Shown: positions 18,248 through 26,590 of the stretch, piece by piece | How positions within the stretch are numbered: position 1 is the stretch's first letter | Layout of the letters: every line of letters starts with the position of its first letter | Source of the DNA: Marinomonas sp. CT5 | GTDB lineage: Bacteria > Pseudomonadota > Gammaproteobacteria > Pseudomonadales > Marinomonadaceae | Assembly (NCBI RefSeq): GCF_018336975.1 | Contig: NZ_CP025572.1 | Span: 1,326,560 to 1,390,559, forward strand | Direction: 5' to 3' | Length of the DNA stretch: 64,000 nt | The notes under the pieces: generated by a model | Told to the model about the DNA's origin: nothing | What the model saw: only the letters and a program-made list of their open reading frames with translations | Database searches by the model: none | Position numbers and translations under genes: made by a program

Positions 18248-19684
18248 TTAAAACATTCCTAGAATATGCCACCATAGAAAGTTGATTGGCAGCAATACTA
18301 AACTTGTTAACGCAAAGGTAGCTAAACACACCTTAGTGACCGCACTGATGGACAAATTACCCAATGCAATCGCAGTGATAAGTGGTGGAGCTTGATAGGG
18401 TAATAAAACATTGGAAAAAGCCAACACCTGAGTCATTAAGACAGCTTGGTTTGATAAGCCCGTGATATCGGCAAGATGGCCAGCCATTGGTGTCATGATG
18501 GCTGGAACGCCGGTTAAGTTGGTCACCACGGCTATGCAAGTCGAAATAAAGGTTAACAAACTCAGATTCAGTAAAGGGGCATTTTGGGTGAAGGGAATTA
18601 CCTCGGTTAAATAGTTCACCAAAATATTACCCAATCCAGAGTAAGCAATGATGGCACTCAAGCCAATAATTCCCGCAGCGAATAATAGCGTGCCATATTG
18701 GATGTCTTTATCTATGCTGTTTTTGGCCACTAAGCCAAGATTCGGCCATAAGCAAACTAACGCAGCAATCAGTCCAACCCAACCGGCAGAAATATGATGC
18801 AATGAGTCGGTGAACCAGAAGGCAAAACACACACAAAGCACCATTAACAAGCGCTTTTCTATTGTCGACATAGCCGATTTTTCGATAGTGGCTTGTATAG
18901 CTTGGCTTGGGGCTTTATCAGGGAACAGCCATAAAATCACACCTATGGTCATCAGTAGCTTTCCAAACCCTAGAATGGGGAAATGCAGTAGTAAATATTC
19001 GCCGTAGGAAATGGGGGTCTTATATAAGGCTTCGATCATGCCTGATAACAGCATGTTCGGTGCGTTTGCTGGCAAAATGTAAAAGGCTGGCAAAAAGGTA
19101 CCGAAGGCCGCCGCTAACAACATACCTTTTCGGCCATTAGAATCTTGTTCATAGCCAAAGTGATCGGCAAGGGAGGCAATGATAGGAATGATGAGGACGA
19201 TACGGCTCACTCCAGATGGAATCAAAAAAGCTAATCCCATGGCGAACAAAGCGATTTTGATGATAGTGCCTTGGTAGCTATTACCAAGCACTAGCATTAA
19301 CAACCGAGTGGCACGAGAGTTTATTCCTGTGTGATTAATGGCTGCCCCAAATACCATACCACTAAATAATAGCCAAAATGTTGATGACTCAAAGCCAGCA
19401 AATATAACTTGGTTGGGGGCGATTTGGGTGGCCGTTGCAAACGCAAACAATCCCAAAGCGGGCCAATAAGCCGGTACCAGAGAGGTTGCCCAAAATGCGA
19501 TACAGATGAACAAAAGTCCAGCAGTTAGAGATTGGGAAAGTGTTAGAAACTGATTGGAAACTACCGTAATAATAAATGTTATGGTTAAAATCAAATAGAG
19601 TGGCCAACTGGGTTTTCTTGGTCTTTGCTGGTTGACCTTCTCATCCACACTTGCAGTATTAGCAGGGTTATTTTGATTTTTCAT
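18248..19684 (-). CDS. SLC13/DASS family anion transporter
   Basis: The membrane protein has about 478 residues and the DASS layout: a polar N-terminal tail, then 11-13 helices. Visible signatures are GFESSTFWLLFSGMVFGAAINHTG, FLIPSGVSRIVLIIPIIASLA, ILPANAPNMLLSG in the first half and FISTCIAVVTNLTGVPAIMTPM with LLPYQAPPL in the second. Families of this type take up di- or tricarboxylates or sulfate with sodium. I chose ATG 19684, with a GGA before it. A GTG at 19711 would add nine residues but has no ribosome-binding site. A MerR/SoxR-type promoter 265 bases upstream points at this gene. Confidence 0.85.
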   Translation of the reverse strand: MKNQNNPANTASVDEKVNQQRPRKPSWPLYLILTITFIITVVSNQFLTLSQSLTAGLLFICIAFWATSLVPAYWPALGLFAFATATQIAPNQVIFAGFESSTFWLLFSGMVFGAAINHTGINSRATRLLMLVLGNSYQGTIIKIALFAMGLAFLIPSGVSRIVLIIPIIASLADHFGYEQDSNGRKGMLLAAAFGTFLPAFYILPANAPNMLLSGMIEALYKTPISYGEYLLLHFPILGFGKLLMTIGVILWLFPDKAPSQAIQATIEKSAMSTIEKRLLMVLCVCFAFWFTDSLHHISAGWVGLIAALVCLWPNLGLVAKNSIDKDIQYGTLLFAAGIIGLSAIIAYSGLGNILVNYLTEVIPFTQNAPLLNLSLLTFISTCIAVVTNLTGVPAIMTPMAGHLADITGLSNQAVLMTQVLAFSNVLLPYQAPPLITAIALGNLSISAVTKVCLATFALTSLVLLPINFLWWHILGMF

Positions 19685-19777
19685 AAAAGTTCCAGTAGAT
19701 AGTTTGATCACTGCAAATTTAGCGTGGCAGTGGTTAGGTAAAGCTCTTTATTGTATTCGCTGTGCTTTAATTGTATT

Positions 19778-19821
19778 CATTAGAAATGCGCATGTGTTCA
19801 TTGGAAATTTGATTTCTAATG
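19778..19821. repeat. Three CATT(A/G)GAAAT elements upstream of the SLC13 gene
   Basis: CATTAGAAAT at 19778-19787 is repeated as CATTGGAAAT at 19799-19808, and inverted as ATTTCTAATG at 19812-19821. The clustering close to a transporter start suggests binding sites for a regulator. No family can be named. Confidence 0.35.
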
Positions 19822-19949
19822 GATTTCAGGTATTCATCTAACGCAGGGGCACCATTGAGTGAACCAAAATAATCAAAATAGAAAAGGACTCTTTGAATAA
19901 TATTGAATGAATAGTTTGTTCTTTGTTTGTTCGGCTCAAGGTTAACGAC

Positions 19950-19980
19950 ATACTAATACTTCAAGTCGACTTGAGGTCAA
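19950..19980 (-). promoter_or_regulatory. MerR/SoxR-type promoter with 19-bp spacer
   Basis: Read on the minus strand: -35 TTGACC (19980-19975), a 19-bp spacer, then -10 TAGTAT (19955-19950). The spacer holds the perfect palindrome TCAAGTCGACTTGA (19974-19961). An over-long 19-bp spacer with a central palindrome is the hallmark of MerR-family-activated promoters, and the palindrome is close to the SoxR box as I remember it. It fires toward the SLC13 gene, leaving a long leader of about 260 bases. Confidence 0.6.
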
Positions 19981-19989
19981 GGAATATTT

Positions 19990-20135
19990 TATGTATGTAA
20001 TTGACGCTTCTCGCTGCTTTTATTTCGATTGTCGCATTAGGTTCTTATGCTACGGGAAGTGAGGGGCTCTATTGACATATTGATGCTGAGAAAAAAAGAA
20101 ATGTGGAGCTTATTCGAAGAAAAGAGAGTCTATAG
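19990..20135 (+). pseudogene. Possible remnant of a small exported protein
   Basis: An ATG at 19990 runs out of frame after four codons. The adjacent frame reads a signal-peptide-like stretch (LLAAFISIVALGSYA), then a stop, then HIDAEKKRNVELIRRKESL and a second stop. At least one frameshift and one stop would be needed to restore a gene. The reading is speculative. Confidence 0.25.
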
Positions 20136-20182
20136 TAAGTTTTATAAATATAAGGGACATAAAGAAAGTCAGCAGAATTACA

Positions 20183-20214
20183 GTTGCCTTAGTTGATTTA
20201 TCAACTAAGGCAAC
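20183..20214 (-). terminator. 14-bp perfect hairpin after argC
   Basis: GTTGCCTTAGTTGA (20183-20196) pairs perfectly with 20201-20214 around a TTTA loop, immediately downstream of the argC stop. The T-tract on the minus strand is poor. Confidence 0.55.
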
Positions 20215-20220
20215 CTTGTT

Positions 20221-21159
20221 TTAGCGAAGGTTAACAGCGGTTGCTTCGTCAAAACCTAACATGATGTTTAGGTTTTGCACGGCTGCACCAGAAGCCCCTT
20301 TACCAAGGTTATCCAGTTTAGCAACCAAAATGCCTGACTGGTTACCAGGCTCACTAAGTACCGACAATTCGATTTGGTTGGTGTCTTCTAAACCGTGCGG
20401 TGTTAAAAATGGTGCTGCGTTATCTGCTACCACATTAAAACCATTTACAGTGACAAATGTATCATTAGCGTACACTTCGGCTAATTTAGCTTGCAGCTGC
20501 TCCATCGTAACATCGTCTTTTAGCTGAACCGGCAAGAAGGTCAACATACCTTGGCGGAAGTTACCGACACTAGGTACGAAAATAGGTGCGTTATCCAAAC
20601 CTGACCATTTTTTCATTTCGGGCAAATGTTTGTGATTGAAAGACAAACCGTAAGCACCAAAGATGGGGGCATTGTCGGTGTTCTCATAACGATCAATCAG
20701 CGCGTTACCACCGCCACTGTAGCCAGAAACCGCATTGATCGAGTAATCATAAGACGCGCTGAGTAGCCCAGCCTCGATCAAAGGTTTTAATAGTAAAATC
20801 GCGCCAGTAGGGTAACAGCCAGGGTTTGAAACAAACTGTGCTTGTTTGATTTTGTCGCGTTGTGTGGCATCTAATTCAGGCAAACCATACACCCAGCCTT
20901 CTGCTACTCGGTGAACAGAGCTGGCGTCCAAAATTCGGCAGCCTTCTTCTTTCGCCAAAACAACACTGTCTTTAGCGGCATCATCAGGTAGACAAAGCAC
21001 GGTAACATCAGCTTCTTTCATTAGGCGACGCTTTTCTTCTACATCGCGTTTTTTATCTTGGTCGATGCTGATGATTTCAATACCTGGGTGGTTGATCAGA
21101 CGATCTTTTACTTGAAGGCCAGTGGTGCCTGTTTCGCCATCAATAAATACTTTTTTCAC
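20221..21159 (-). CDS. argC: N-acetyl-gamma-glutamyl-phosphate reductase, short (type 2) form
   Basis: The enzyme reduces N-acetylglutamyl phosphate to the semialdehyde with NADPH in arginine biosynthesis. The 312-residue protein is the short ArgC form: FIDGETGTTGLQVKDRL replaces the usual GxxGxxG start, and the catalytic cysteine is in SNPGCYPTGA (about residue 117). SAVSGYSGGGNALIDRYE and FNHKHLPEMKKWSGL follow. Type 2 ArgC is typical of part of the Proteobacteria. The start is GTG at 21159 with AAGGA 10 bases upstream. No other arg gene is adjacent. Confidence 0.95.
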   Translation of the reverse strand: MKKVFIDGETGTTGLQVKDRLINHPGIEIISIDQDKKRDVEEKRRLMKEADVTVLCLPDDAAKDSVVLAKEEGCRILDASSVHRVAEGWVYGLPELDATQRDKIKQAQFVSNPGCYPTGAILLLKPLIEAGLLSASYDYSINAVSGYSGGGNALIDRYENTDNAPIFGAYGLSFNHKHLPEMKKWSGLDNAPIFVPSVGNFRQGMLTFLPVQLKDDVTMEQLQAKLAEVYANDTFVTVNGFNVVADNAAPFLTPHGLEDTNQIELSVLSEPGNQSGILVAKLDNLGKGASGAAVQNLNIMLGFDEATAVNLR

Positions 21160-21417
21160 AGCGTGGAATTCCTTATTGGATGTTCTAAATCAAAGTAAAA
21201 GCAGCCCTTTTGAATGGTCGTTGCTTTTTATCAAATCTTTGAATTATGTTTTATGTGTTGGCAAATAGTGTAATGCATCGAGCAGCGGCTGAACAGTTGA
21301 TAGAAACGCGTAATGGGTAAAAAAGCATTTTATTACCCATGGTAGAAGGGCTCTTCATATTGGTTGTGATTCGACAACAGGTTACACTTCCCGCTCTTAA
21401 ATCAGCTATGTGTTTAT

Positions 21418-21786
21418 ATGAAAAAGTCCGATAAGAAAATTGATAATGCCTTGCGTGAAGCCTTAACCAATGTGTGTGAAGCGGCATTGGGTTCGGTGGA
21501 TGGCTTTGTCTGGCTGACCCATTTAGTGAACTATAATGCGTTCCCTCAATCCCTGCGGATTATTTGTGTTTTCGATACGGATGAGTCTTTGTCCAAAGCC
21601 ATTACCGCTAAACAAGATGATGATTTTTATACGCTGATAAGTGGTGAGTTAAATAACGCCAATATTAAAGTAAACAAACTTCGCCAGCAGGTGAGCTTTG
21701 ATACAGAAGAAGCGTGCGAGCACGCTCACGGTGGTAAGTGGAACGATCGGCTTACCAAGTTAAAAAATAATATGACGCTCCATTAA
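21418..21786 (+). CDS. Conserved hypothetical protein
   Basis: A 122-residue soluble protein beginning KKSDKKIDNALREALTNVCEAAL, followed by a mixed alpha/beta segment (WLTHLVNYNAFPQSLRIICVFDTDESL). From memory, similar gammaproteobacterial proteins are sometimes labelled Fis-family regulators. I see no convincing C-terminal helix-turn-helix here, so that label is not adopted. It is convergent with the antiporter gene and lies between argC and the antiporter. Confidence 0.6.
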   Translation: MKKSDKKIDNALREALTNVCEAALGSVDGFVWLTHLVNYNAFPQSLRIICVFDTDESLSKAITAKQDDDFYTLISGELNNANIKVNKLRQQVSFDTEEACEHAHGGKWNDRLTKLKNNMTLH

Positions 21787-21823
21787 GTCCATTTCAAATC
21801 ACTGAGCCTTAGAGGCGAATTCT

Positions 21824-23692
21824 TCACTCTTCGGCTTGTTGTTGAATGTCTTTCATGGCTTTTTGAAGTTGCGGGTTTTTCTCTTCAAGGTACTGTTTCA
21901 GCCGATCGATGAAGACGCTGTTTTCATGGAAAGGCACGCCGATTTGATGAGCATCTGCTACTTCTACCATAGATACTTTATCGTGTTGGTTAAACACGTC
22001 TATCATTTGTTCGGCTTTATGATGAGAAATACCTAGCGCCTCGAAGGCAGAGCGTCCCATACGAAGGCTGCTGTCATAGTTTTCTCGGATGATATCTCGG
22101 CAGCCTGATGCCCATAAATCGTATACGTGGTTATTGTCAAAAGCTCTCGCGATAATATGTAAATCAGGGTAATGCTCTTTGACATATTTGACGAGTTTGG
22201 TGGTGTGTTCCGGATTATCAATGGCAATAATGAGCAACGAAGCTTCATCTATGCCTGCCGCTTTTAGCAAGTCAGGGCGAGTGGCGTCACCAAAGTAATT
22301 TTTCACGCCAAAACGTTCCAGTGCTCTAAGGCGTTTGACACTGAAGTCTATGACTGTTGAATGGAACCCCGCAAGGCGTAAAAGATTGTCTATTGTGCTG
22401 CCCATTCGTCCAGAGCCGGCAATGAGGATTTTATTATCATCGGGGAAATTGTCGTGCGCTCCTGCGGTTTGGTCGGCCGCATAATGAGGTGCAATTATCC
22501 GGTCATAAATGATGAATAGCATTGGTGTTAACAACATGGACAATGCAACGACCAAGAGCAAAATGTCGGCAACTTCTTTGGAAATCACCGCATTATTAAC
22601 TGTGAAGGATAACAACACAAAGCCAAACTCACCCGCTTGAGCCAGTCCTAAAGCAAACAGCCATTTGTTCGAGCCACGAATGTTAAAAATTCTACCTAAA
22701 ATGAAGAGTGCTGTGGCTTTTATAAGGATTAACCCAATGGTTAAGCCAAGGATAGATAAGAAGTGATCAAAGAGTAGGGCGAAATTAATGCCGGCCCCAA
22801 CAGTCATAAAAAAAAGTCCTAATAACAGTCCTTTAAAGGGCGCGATATCGCTTTCTAATTCATGTCGGTAAGGTGAATTGGCAAGTACGACACCTGCTAA
22901 GAAAGCGCCCAAAGCCGGTGACAACCCGACTAAAGACATCAATAACGTGGTGCCAATGACAAACATCAGAGCTGTTGCGGTAAATAACTCTCTTAACTCG
23001 GCAACCGAGATAAATCGAAAAATGGGCGTCACTAAGAAACTACCACCTAAAACCACGGTAGCAATTGCCCCTATGGTGACTAAAGCGGTTTGCCATGCTT
23101 CTAATCCGTCTAGCAATGACGCTGAGTGGCTAGCTGTCTGAGCCAAATCGTTCGCATGACTTAGTGACTCAATGAGTTCTGGTGTGGCAAGCAGTGGAAT
23201 AAAGGCCAGCATTGGAATAACGACAATATCTTGAGCCAATAGCACTGAAAAAGACGATTGTCCGCCATCGGATTTCATCAAGCCCTTTTCCGTTAAGGTT
23301 TGAATTACGATGGCTGTGGAAGACAATGCTAGTATCAAACCTATGGCTAAGCTAGTGCGCCAATCTTGGTTTAGTAACATGCCAACTCCCATAATTAATA
23401 CAGCAGTTAGCGCGACTTGTCCGCCACCGAGTCCGATTAACCTAGATTTTAACGCCCAAAGCTTTTTCGGGTTGAGTTCCAACCCAACTAGAAAAAGCAT
23501 CATAACCACGCCAAGTTCGGCAAAATGCTGGATAGATACGATATCAACTTGAAGTAGCGTCAGAATAGGGCTGATGATAATGCCAGCAAGAAGATAGCCT
23601 AAGACAGAGCCAAGCCCAAGACGAGAAGCGATTGGAACAGCAATGACCCCAGCAATGAGAAAAACAAAAGTTAATAGCAGAGCGTCGGTCAT
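21824..23692 (-). CDS. CPA2 family cation:proton antiporter with RCK domain (KefB/KefC type)
   Basis: The protein has 622 residues. The N-terminal 390 or so form the CPA2 membrane domain (LGLGSVLGYLLAGIIISP, LFLVGLELNP, ALSSTAIVIQTL, LGAFLAGVVLANSPYRHELESDIAPFKGLLLGLFFMTVGAGI). The rest is a TrkA-N nucleotide-binding domain (KILIAGSGRMGSTI, with an acidic residue in STVIDFS) and a short tail. Such proteins are K+/H+ antiporters, usually activated under electrophile or oxidative stress. No KefF/KefG-type ancillary gene is seen. The hemG gene lies 55 bases upstream on the same strand. Confidence 0.92.
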   Translation of the reverse strand: MTDALLLTFVFLIAGVIAVPIASRLGLGSVLGYLLAGIIISPILTLLQVDIVSIQHFAELGVVMMLFLVGLELNPKKLWALKSRLIGLGGGQVALTAVLIMGVGMLLNQDWRTSLAIGLILALSSTAIVIQTLTEKGLMKSDGGQSSFSVLLAQDIVVIPMLAFIPLLATPELIESLSHANDLAQTASHSASLLDGLEAWQTALVTIGAIATVVLGGSFLVTPIFRFISVAELRELFTATALMFVIGTTLLMSLVGLSPALGAFLAGVVLANSPYRHELESDIAPFKGLLLGLFFMTVGAGINFALLFDHFLSILGLTIGLILIKATALFILGRIFNIRGSNKWLFALGLAQAGEFGFVLLSFTVNNAVISKEVADILLLVVALSMLLTPMLFIIYDRIIAPHYAADQTAGAHDNFPDDNKILIAGSGRMGSTIDNLLRLAGFHSTVIDFSVKRLRALERFGVKNYFGDATRPDLLKAAGIDEASLLIIAIDNPEHTTKLVKYVKEHYPDLHIIARAFDNNHVYDLWASGCRDIIRENYDSSLRMGRSAFEALGISHHKAEQMIDVFNQHDKVSMVEVADAHQIGVPFHENSVFIDRLKQYLEEKNPQLQKAMKDIQQQAEE

Positions 23693-23747
23693 TTTATGAC
23701 TTCCTTAAATAACCATAGATAAAGATTAAGGCTGTTATCGCAAAGTA

Positions 23748-24290
23748 CTAATCGTCGCTTTTTCGCATTTCGCTCGCTGCTTGTGCAAATTGCTCGACGC
23801 TATTCCAATTAGTAAATTCTAAGTTGGTATTTGGATCCGTTGGCCCTTTTGTCATCCACATAATGAAACGAATCATATTACGGTCGAGAAATTTGTATTG
23901 TTGGTAATTGAGTTTACCTGCAAAAACACCTTGTAGATCCGGCTGCCAATTCAGCTGGTCTAAGAATTTAATGATATATGGATTGGTATCTGGTTGGCAT
24001 TTTTCAGGTTTACGAGCAACGAGGTTGACAGTGAAAAACGCGCTAGGTTTACTCTCAAGCAAGGTTTTGTTTTGTTCAATAAAGTCTGCAACGGTTTTTT
24101 GGTGTTTGCCATAACGAATGCTGGCTCCAATGATGACCTTGTCGTAACTTGCCAAACTTTCACTTGTTACTTCTTCTATCGGTAATAGGGTGACGGAATG
24201 ACTTTTGCTTTCAATGATGGCTTGTATTTTTAGGCTTATCTTTTTTGTGTGACCGTCTGTAGTAGAAAAAATCAATAAAATATTAGACAT
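23748..24290 (-). CDS. hemG: Menaquinone-dependent protoporphyrinogen IX dehydrogenase
   Basis: HemG oxidises protoporphyrinogen IX to protoporphyrin IX in heme synthesis, passing electrons to quinone. The 180-residue protein is a long-chain-type flavodoxin: the FMN phosphate loop is ILLIFSTTDGHTKKI, and VIIGASIRYGKH is the second FMN contact. The C-terminal YKFLDRNMIRFIMWMTKGPTDP is a HemG hallmark. It is followed by the antiporter gene on the same strand. Confidence 0.92.
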   Translation of the reverse strand: MSNILLIFSTTDGHTKKISLKIQAIIESKSHSVTLLPIEEVTSESLASYDKVIIGASIRYGKHQKTVADFIEQNKTLLESKPSAFFTVNLVARKPEKCQPDTNPYIIKFLDQLNWQPDLQGVFAGKLNYQQYKFLDRNMIRFIMWMTKGPTDPNTNLEFTNWNSVEQFAQAASEMRKSDD

Positions 24291-24421
24291 GGTGATTCAG
24301 AAAAGCTGCCTCAATTAAGTTTGGAAGGTAAAAAATGTGTTGGACTTGTTATAAACACTAAGACGCTTGCTGTAAAGGGTGGAGGGGATGGTTACAGGTT
24401 TTGAACGTTTTTTTCTTAATA

Positions 24422-24448
24422 AAGCGGCTTAGTTTAACCAAGCCGCTT
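24422..24448 (-). terminator. Terminator hairpin after rsgA
   Basis: AAGCGGCTT (24422-24430) pairs with AAGCCGCTT (24440-24448) just downstream of the minus-strand rsgA stop. The T-tract on that strand is weak (TTTATT). Confidence 0.55.
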
Positions 24449-24468
24449 GCATTGATTAGATAGTCAGA

Positions 24469-25446
24469 CTATTCAGCTGAACTATGCTTTCTCGCACGGA
24501 CATCAGATTGCGCGCTACGATAAAACTTCTCTTGCGGTTTAGACTTAGTGATTTGGTCGTCATCAGTATCTTCATTGCGAAGCAGCATAAAGTCAGCGAC
24601 ACGTTGTTCATCTAAACGGTTTGCTTTCACTGCGCTTTTAATAGCACAACCTGGCTCACCTTGATGGCGGCAATCACTAAAACGACATTCTTTCTCTAAT
24701 GCAATAATGTCAGCGAAGTTGGCAATAGCTGTGCTGTCAAACTCAGCAAGTTGAAGTTCACGCATACCTTCAGTATCTAGCAAAATGGCGCCGGATGGCA
24801 TGATTTTTAAAGAGCCTGACTGACTAATGTTTCTTTGTGCTTTGCCATCGCTGGTGGTCTGCATCAAGGTGTTGATTAAGGCTGACTTGCCCGAGCCTAC
24901 TGCACCAAGCAAAGCAATGGTTTTGCCTTTTTTAAGAAAGGGTGACAAACAGCGTAGGCTGTCAGCGTCTAAAGCATTTACCGTTTCTACGATTAACAGA
25001 GGATCAAGTTTCTCAACTTGAGCGCGTTTTTCAGCGGCATCATCACAAGTATCTGCTTTTGTAAGTATCACAACGGCATCGGCTTGTGCTTCATGAGTTA
25101 GTTCTAAATAGCGCTTAATTAACGTCAAATTAAAATCTTGGTTCATAGCGCAAATTAAAAACACCGTATCAATATTAGATGCGATACCTTCAAATACAGA
25201 ACTTGGCTCTAAGAGGCGCAAAAAGTTATTTTCTGCATCCGTTATAATCCAGTCACCCACAACCATGCTTGGTATATCAGCATGATCTTCCAAAGTAACC
25301 AAACCAAACTCGCTCGCAAGTTCGTAGCGGCTATTTTGATGAGAACATATACGAGCAATACGGTTAGATTCTAAATCATCCAATGATAACTGTTGTTGAA
25401 AGTAAGCCTGCCAGCCTAGATCCAATAAAGTAAGCGTGGAATCCAT
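24469..25446 (-). CDS. rsgA: RsgA-like circularly permuted GTPase
   Basis: RsgA is a late factor for 30S ribosomal subunit assembly. The 325-residue protein has an N-terminal OB-like domain (about 1-90). The GTPase motifs are in permuted order: LTKAD (G4) precedes GAVGSGKSALINTLM (G1), and LLDTEGMREL (G3) follows. A zinc-binding region CRFSDCRHQGEPGC comes next. The G1 loop has GAVGSGKS rather than the usual GxSGVGKS, so it may be a divergent paralogue rather than the canonical RsgA. I start it at ATG 25446, because GGGG lies 8 bases upstream; an ATG at 25452 is too close to that site. Confidence 0.85.
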   Translation of the reverse strand: MDSTLTLLDLGWQAYFQQQLSLDDLESNRIARICSHQNSRYELASEFGLVTLEDHADIPSMVVGDWIITDAENNFLRLLEPSSVFEGIASNIDTVFLICAMNQDFNLTLIKRYLELTHEAQADAVVILTKADTCDDAAEKRAQVEKLDPLLIVETVNALDADSLRCLSPFLKKGKTIALLGAVGSGKSALINTLMQTTSDGKAQRNISQSGSLKIMPSGAILLDTEGMRELQLAEFDSTAIANFADIIALEKECRFSDCRHQGEPGCAIKSAVKANRLDEQRVADFMLLRNEDTDDDQITKSKPQEKFYRSAQSDVRARKHSSAE

Positions 25447-25983
25447 TAACATTACCCCAAGCGAAATACGCTATCGTAAATAAGAAGCTATATGCTTCGA
25501 TTAGTATCACTAAACATAAAAAGAATGATTATGTTGTAGCCAGAAAGTTAACAAACACTTTGTATTAAGCATAAAAAATGCCGTGTTAATTTGCGAGATT
25601 AGCACAGTGTGAGCAAGCTACAAACAGAAATATCACTGTTATAAAAAAGGTTTATGCTTGGTGTTTTTATATGGAAAAAGCAACAAGATATTTGTTATTA
25701 AACGATAACAAAGAGCCTAGATTTGAATGCCGTTATACTGCTTTTAATGTTCGTTTTTAGGCATTATTTTAGTAATACAATGAAGGTTTTTCCTACTTAA
25801 TAAATAGGTTTTTATCTACGCATCGGTATTTTACCCTATACAGCAAAACGGCCTAACTAATCTTGATTAGAAAATTGATGGGGAAGAGATGGGTCTGTCT
25901 CCTGGTTGGCGATTAATTAATACGCTATTCGTTATTTTTCGGTTTCTTCACCCTGTGTTTTGTTAGGTCATATTGTTTGCGTC

Positions 25984-26027
25984 TTTACAATTACTCGACG
26001 GAAACTATTACCGAGTAATTTTGTAAA
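25984..26027. promoter_or_regulatory. Inverted repeat, candidate upstream activator site
   Basis: TTTACAATTACTCG (25984-25997) is mirrored by CGAGTAATTTTGTAAA (26012-26027) with a two-base bulge and a 14-base gap. It lies about 120 bp before the sigma-54 promoter, the usual distance for an enhancer bound by a sigma-54 activator. It could also fold as an RNA hairpin. Confidence 0.4.
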
Positions 26028-26121
26028 AACTACTTGTTAGTTCATGCCTTAGCAGTGCTCTTTACGCACCTATTTCTTATAAAACCATTAAAAATCAATT
26101 GGTTATGATTATTTTTAAAAG

Positions 26122-26138
26122 TTGGCACGTGCTTCGCA
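26122..26138 (+). promoter_or_regulatory. Sigma-54 (RpoN) promoter
   Basis: TTGGCACGTGCTTCGCA matches the -24/-12 consensus TGGCACG-N4-TTGC, with the invariant GG and GC exactly 10 bases apart. The only deviation is TCGC for TTGC. Transcription would start near 26149, giving a leader of about 120 bases before the lipoprotein ATG. Confidence 0.75.
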
Positions 26139-26269
26139 ATACACTAAGTGAAATCAACAACAGAAAGGTTAATTTTCTTCTTAGGGTTGTTGAATTGATT
26201 ATTTGGGCTGCTGGTATAGACCACAATGATGGCTCCCAAACTTTTATAAACTAAATGGAGGTTACCATT

Positions 26270-26542
26270 ATGAATATTAAACGTACTCTACTAAATACGG
26301 CTTTGGTTCTTGTAACAGCTGGTACATTGGCGGCATGTGATCAGAGCTCTGATGACAACAAAGTAGAAGACGCAATGTCCAATGCTGGTGATGCTGTTGA
26401 GCAAACTATGGATGACGCGGGTGATGCGCTAAACAGCGCTGGTGAGTCAATCGAAGATACTGTCACTGACACAGGTAACGCCATTGAAGATACCTGTGAA
26501 GAAGCTAAAGAAGGCATGAATGCCAAAGATACGGATTGCTAA
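26270..26542 (+). CDS. Small lipoprotein with amphipathic repeats
   Basis: The 90-residue protein has a lipoprotein signal peptide ending LAAC. Then comes an acidic, Asp/Ala/Gly-rich tail that repeats units like DAVEQTMDDAG, DALNSAGESIED and TVTDTGNAIED, close to an 11-residue amphipathic-helix period as in LEA-like and entericidin-type proteins. Two further cysteines lie near the C-terminus. ATG 26270 is preferred over 26255, since GGAGG stands 8-9 bases before it. It is transcribed from a sigma-54 promoter and probably controlled by the neighbouring activator. An envelope-stress function is inferred only. Confidence 0.8.
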   Translation: MNIKRTLLNTALVLVTAGTLAACDQSSDDNKVEDAMSNAGDAVEQTMDDAGDALNSAGESIEDTVTDTGNAIEDTCEEAKEGMNAKDTDC

Positions 26543-26551
26543 AATGAATAG

Positions 26552-26579
26552 AAAAAAGGCCGAGTGATCGGCCTTTTTT
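26552..26579. terminator. Terminator after the small lipoprotein gene
   Basis: AAAAAAGGCCGA (26552-26563) pairs perfectly with TCGGCCTTTTTT (26568-26579) around GTGA. It is symmetrical, so it can also end the convergent sigma-54 activator gene. Confidence 0.92.
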
Positions 26580-26590
26580 CTAACTCTTTT

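Larger units (their letters stand above)
19685..20220. other. Gene-poor interval with promoter and decayed sequence
   Basis: No intact gene is seen in these 536 bases. Present are the MerR-type promoter, a set of CATTAGAAAT-like repeats (19778-19787, 19799-19808 and inverted at 19812-19821), a possible broken exported protein at 19990-20135, and the argC terminator. Confidence 0.6.
25447..26269. other. 820-bp regulatory interval upstream of a small lipoprotein gene
   Basis: No convincing gene is found here. The interval holds the rsgA promoter region, an inverted repeat TTTGTTAT/ATAACAAA (25691-25698, 25705-25712), a second large inverted repeat at 25984-26027 and a sigma-54 promoter at 26122-26138. 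A small non-coding RNA cannot be excluded. Confidence 0.6.

Noticed and set aside
21418..21786. Fis-family regulator label for the 122-residue protein
   Set aside because: I cannot see a Fis-type C-terminal helix-turn-helix. The label seems to be an annotation habit.
25672..25761. Short plus-strand frame of about 29 codons beginning MEKATRYLLL in the rsgA-lipoprotein gap
   Set aside because: The ribosome-binding site is poor, it overlaps an inverted repeat, and there is no recognisable similarity. It is probably chance.
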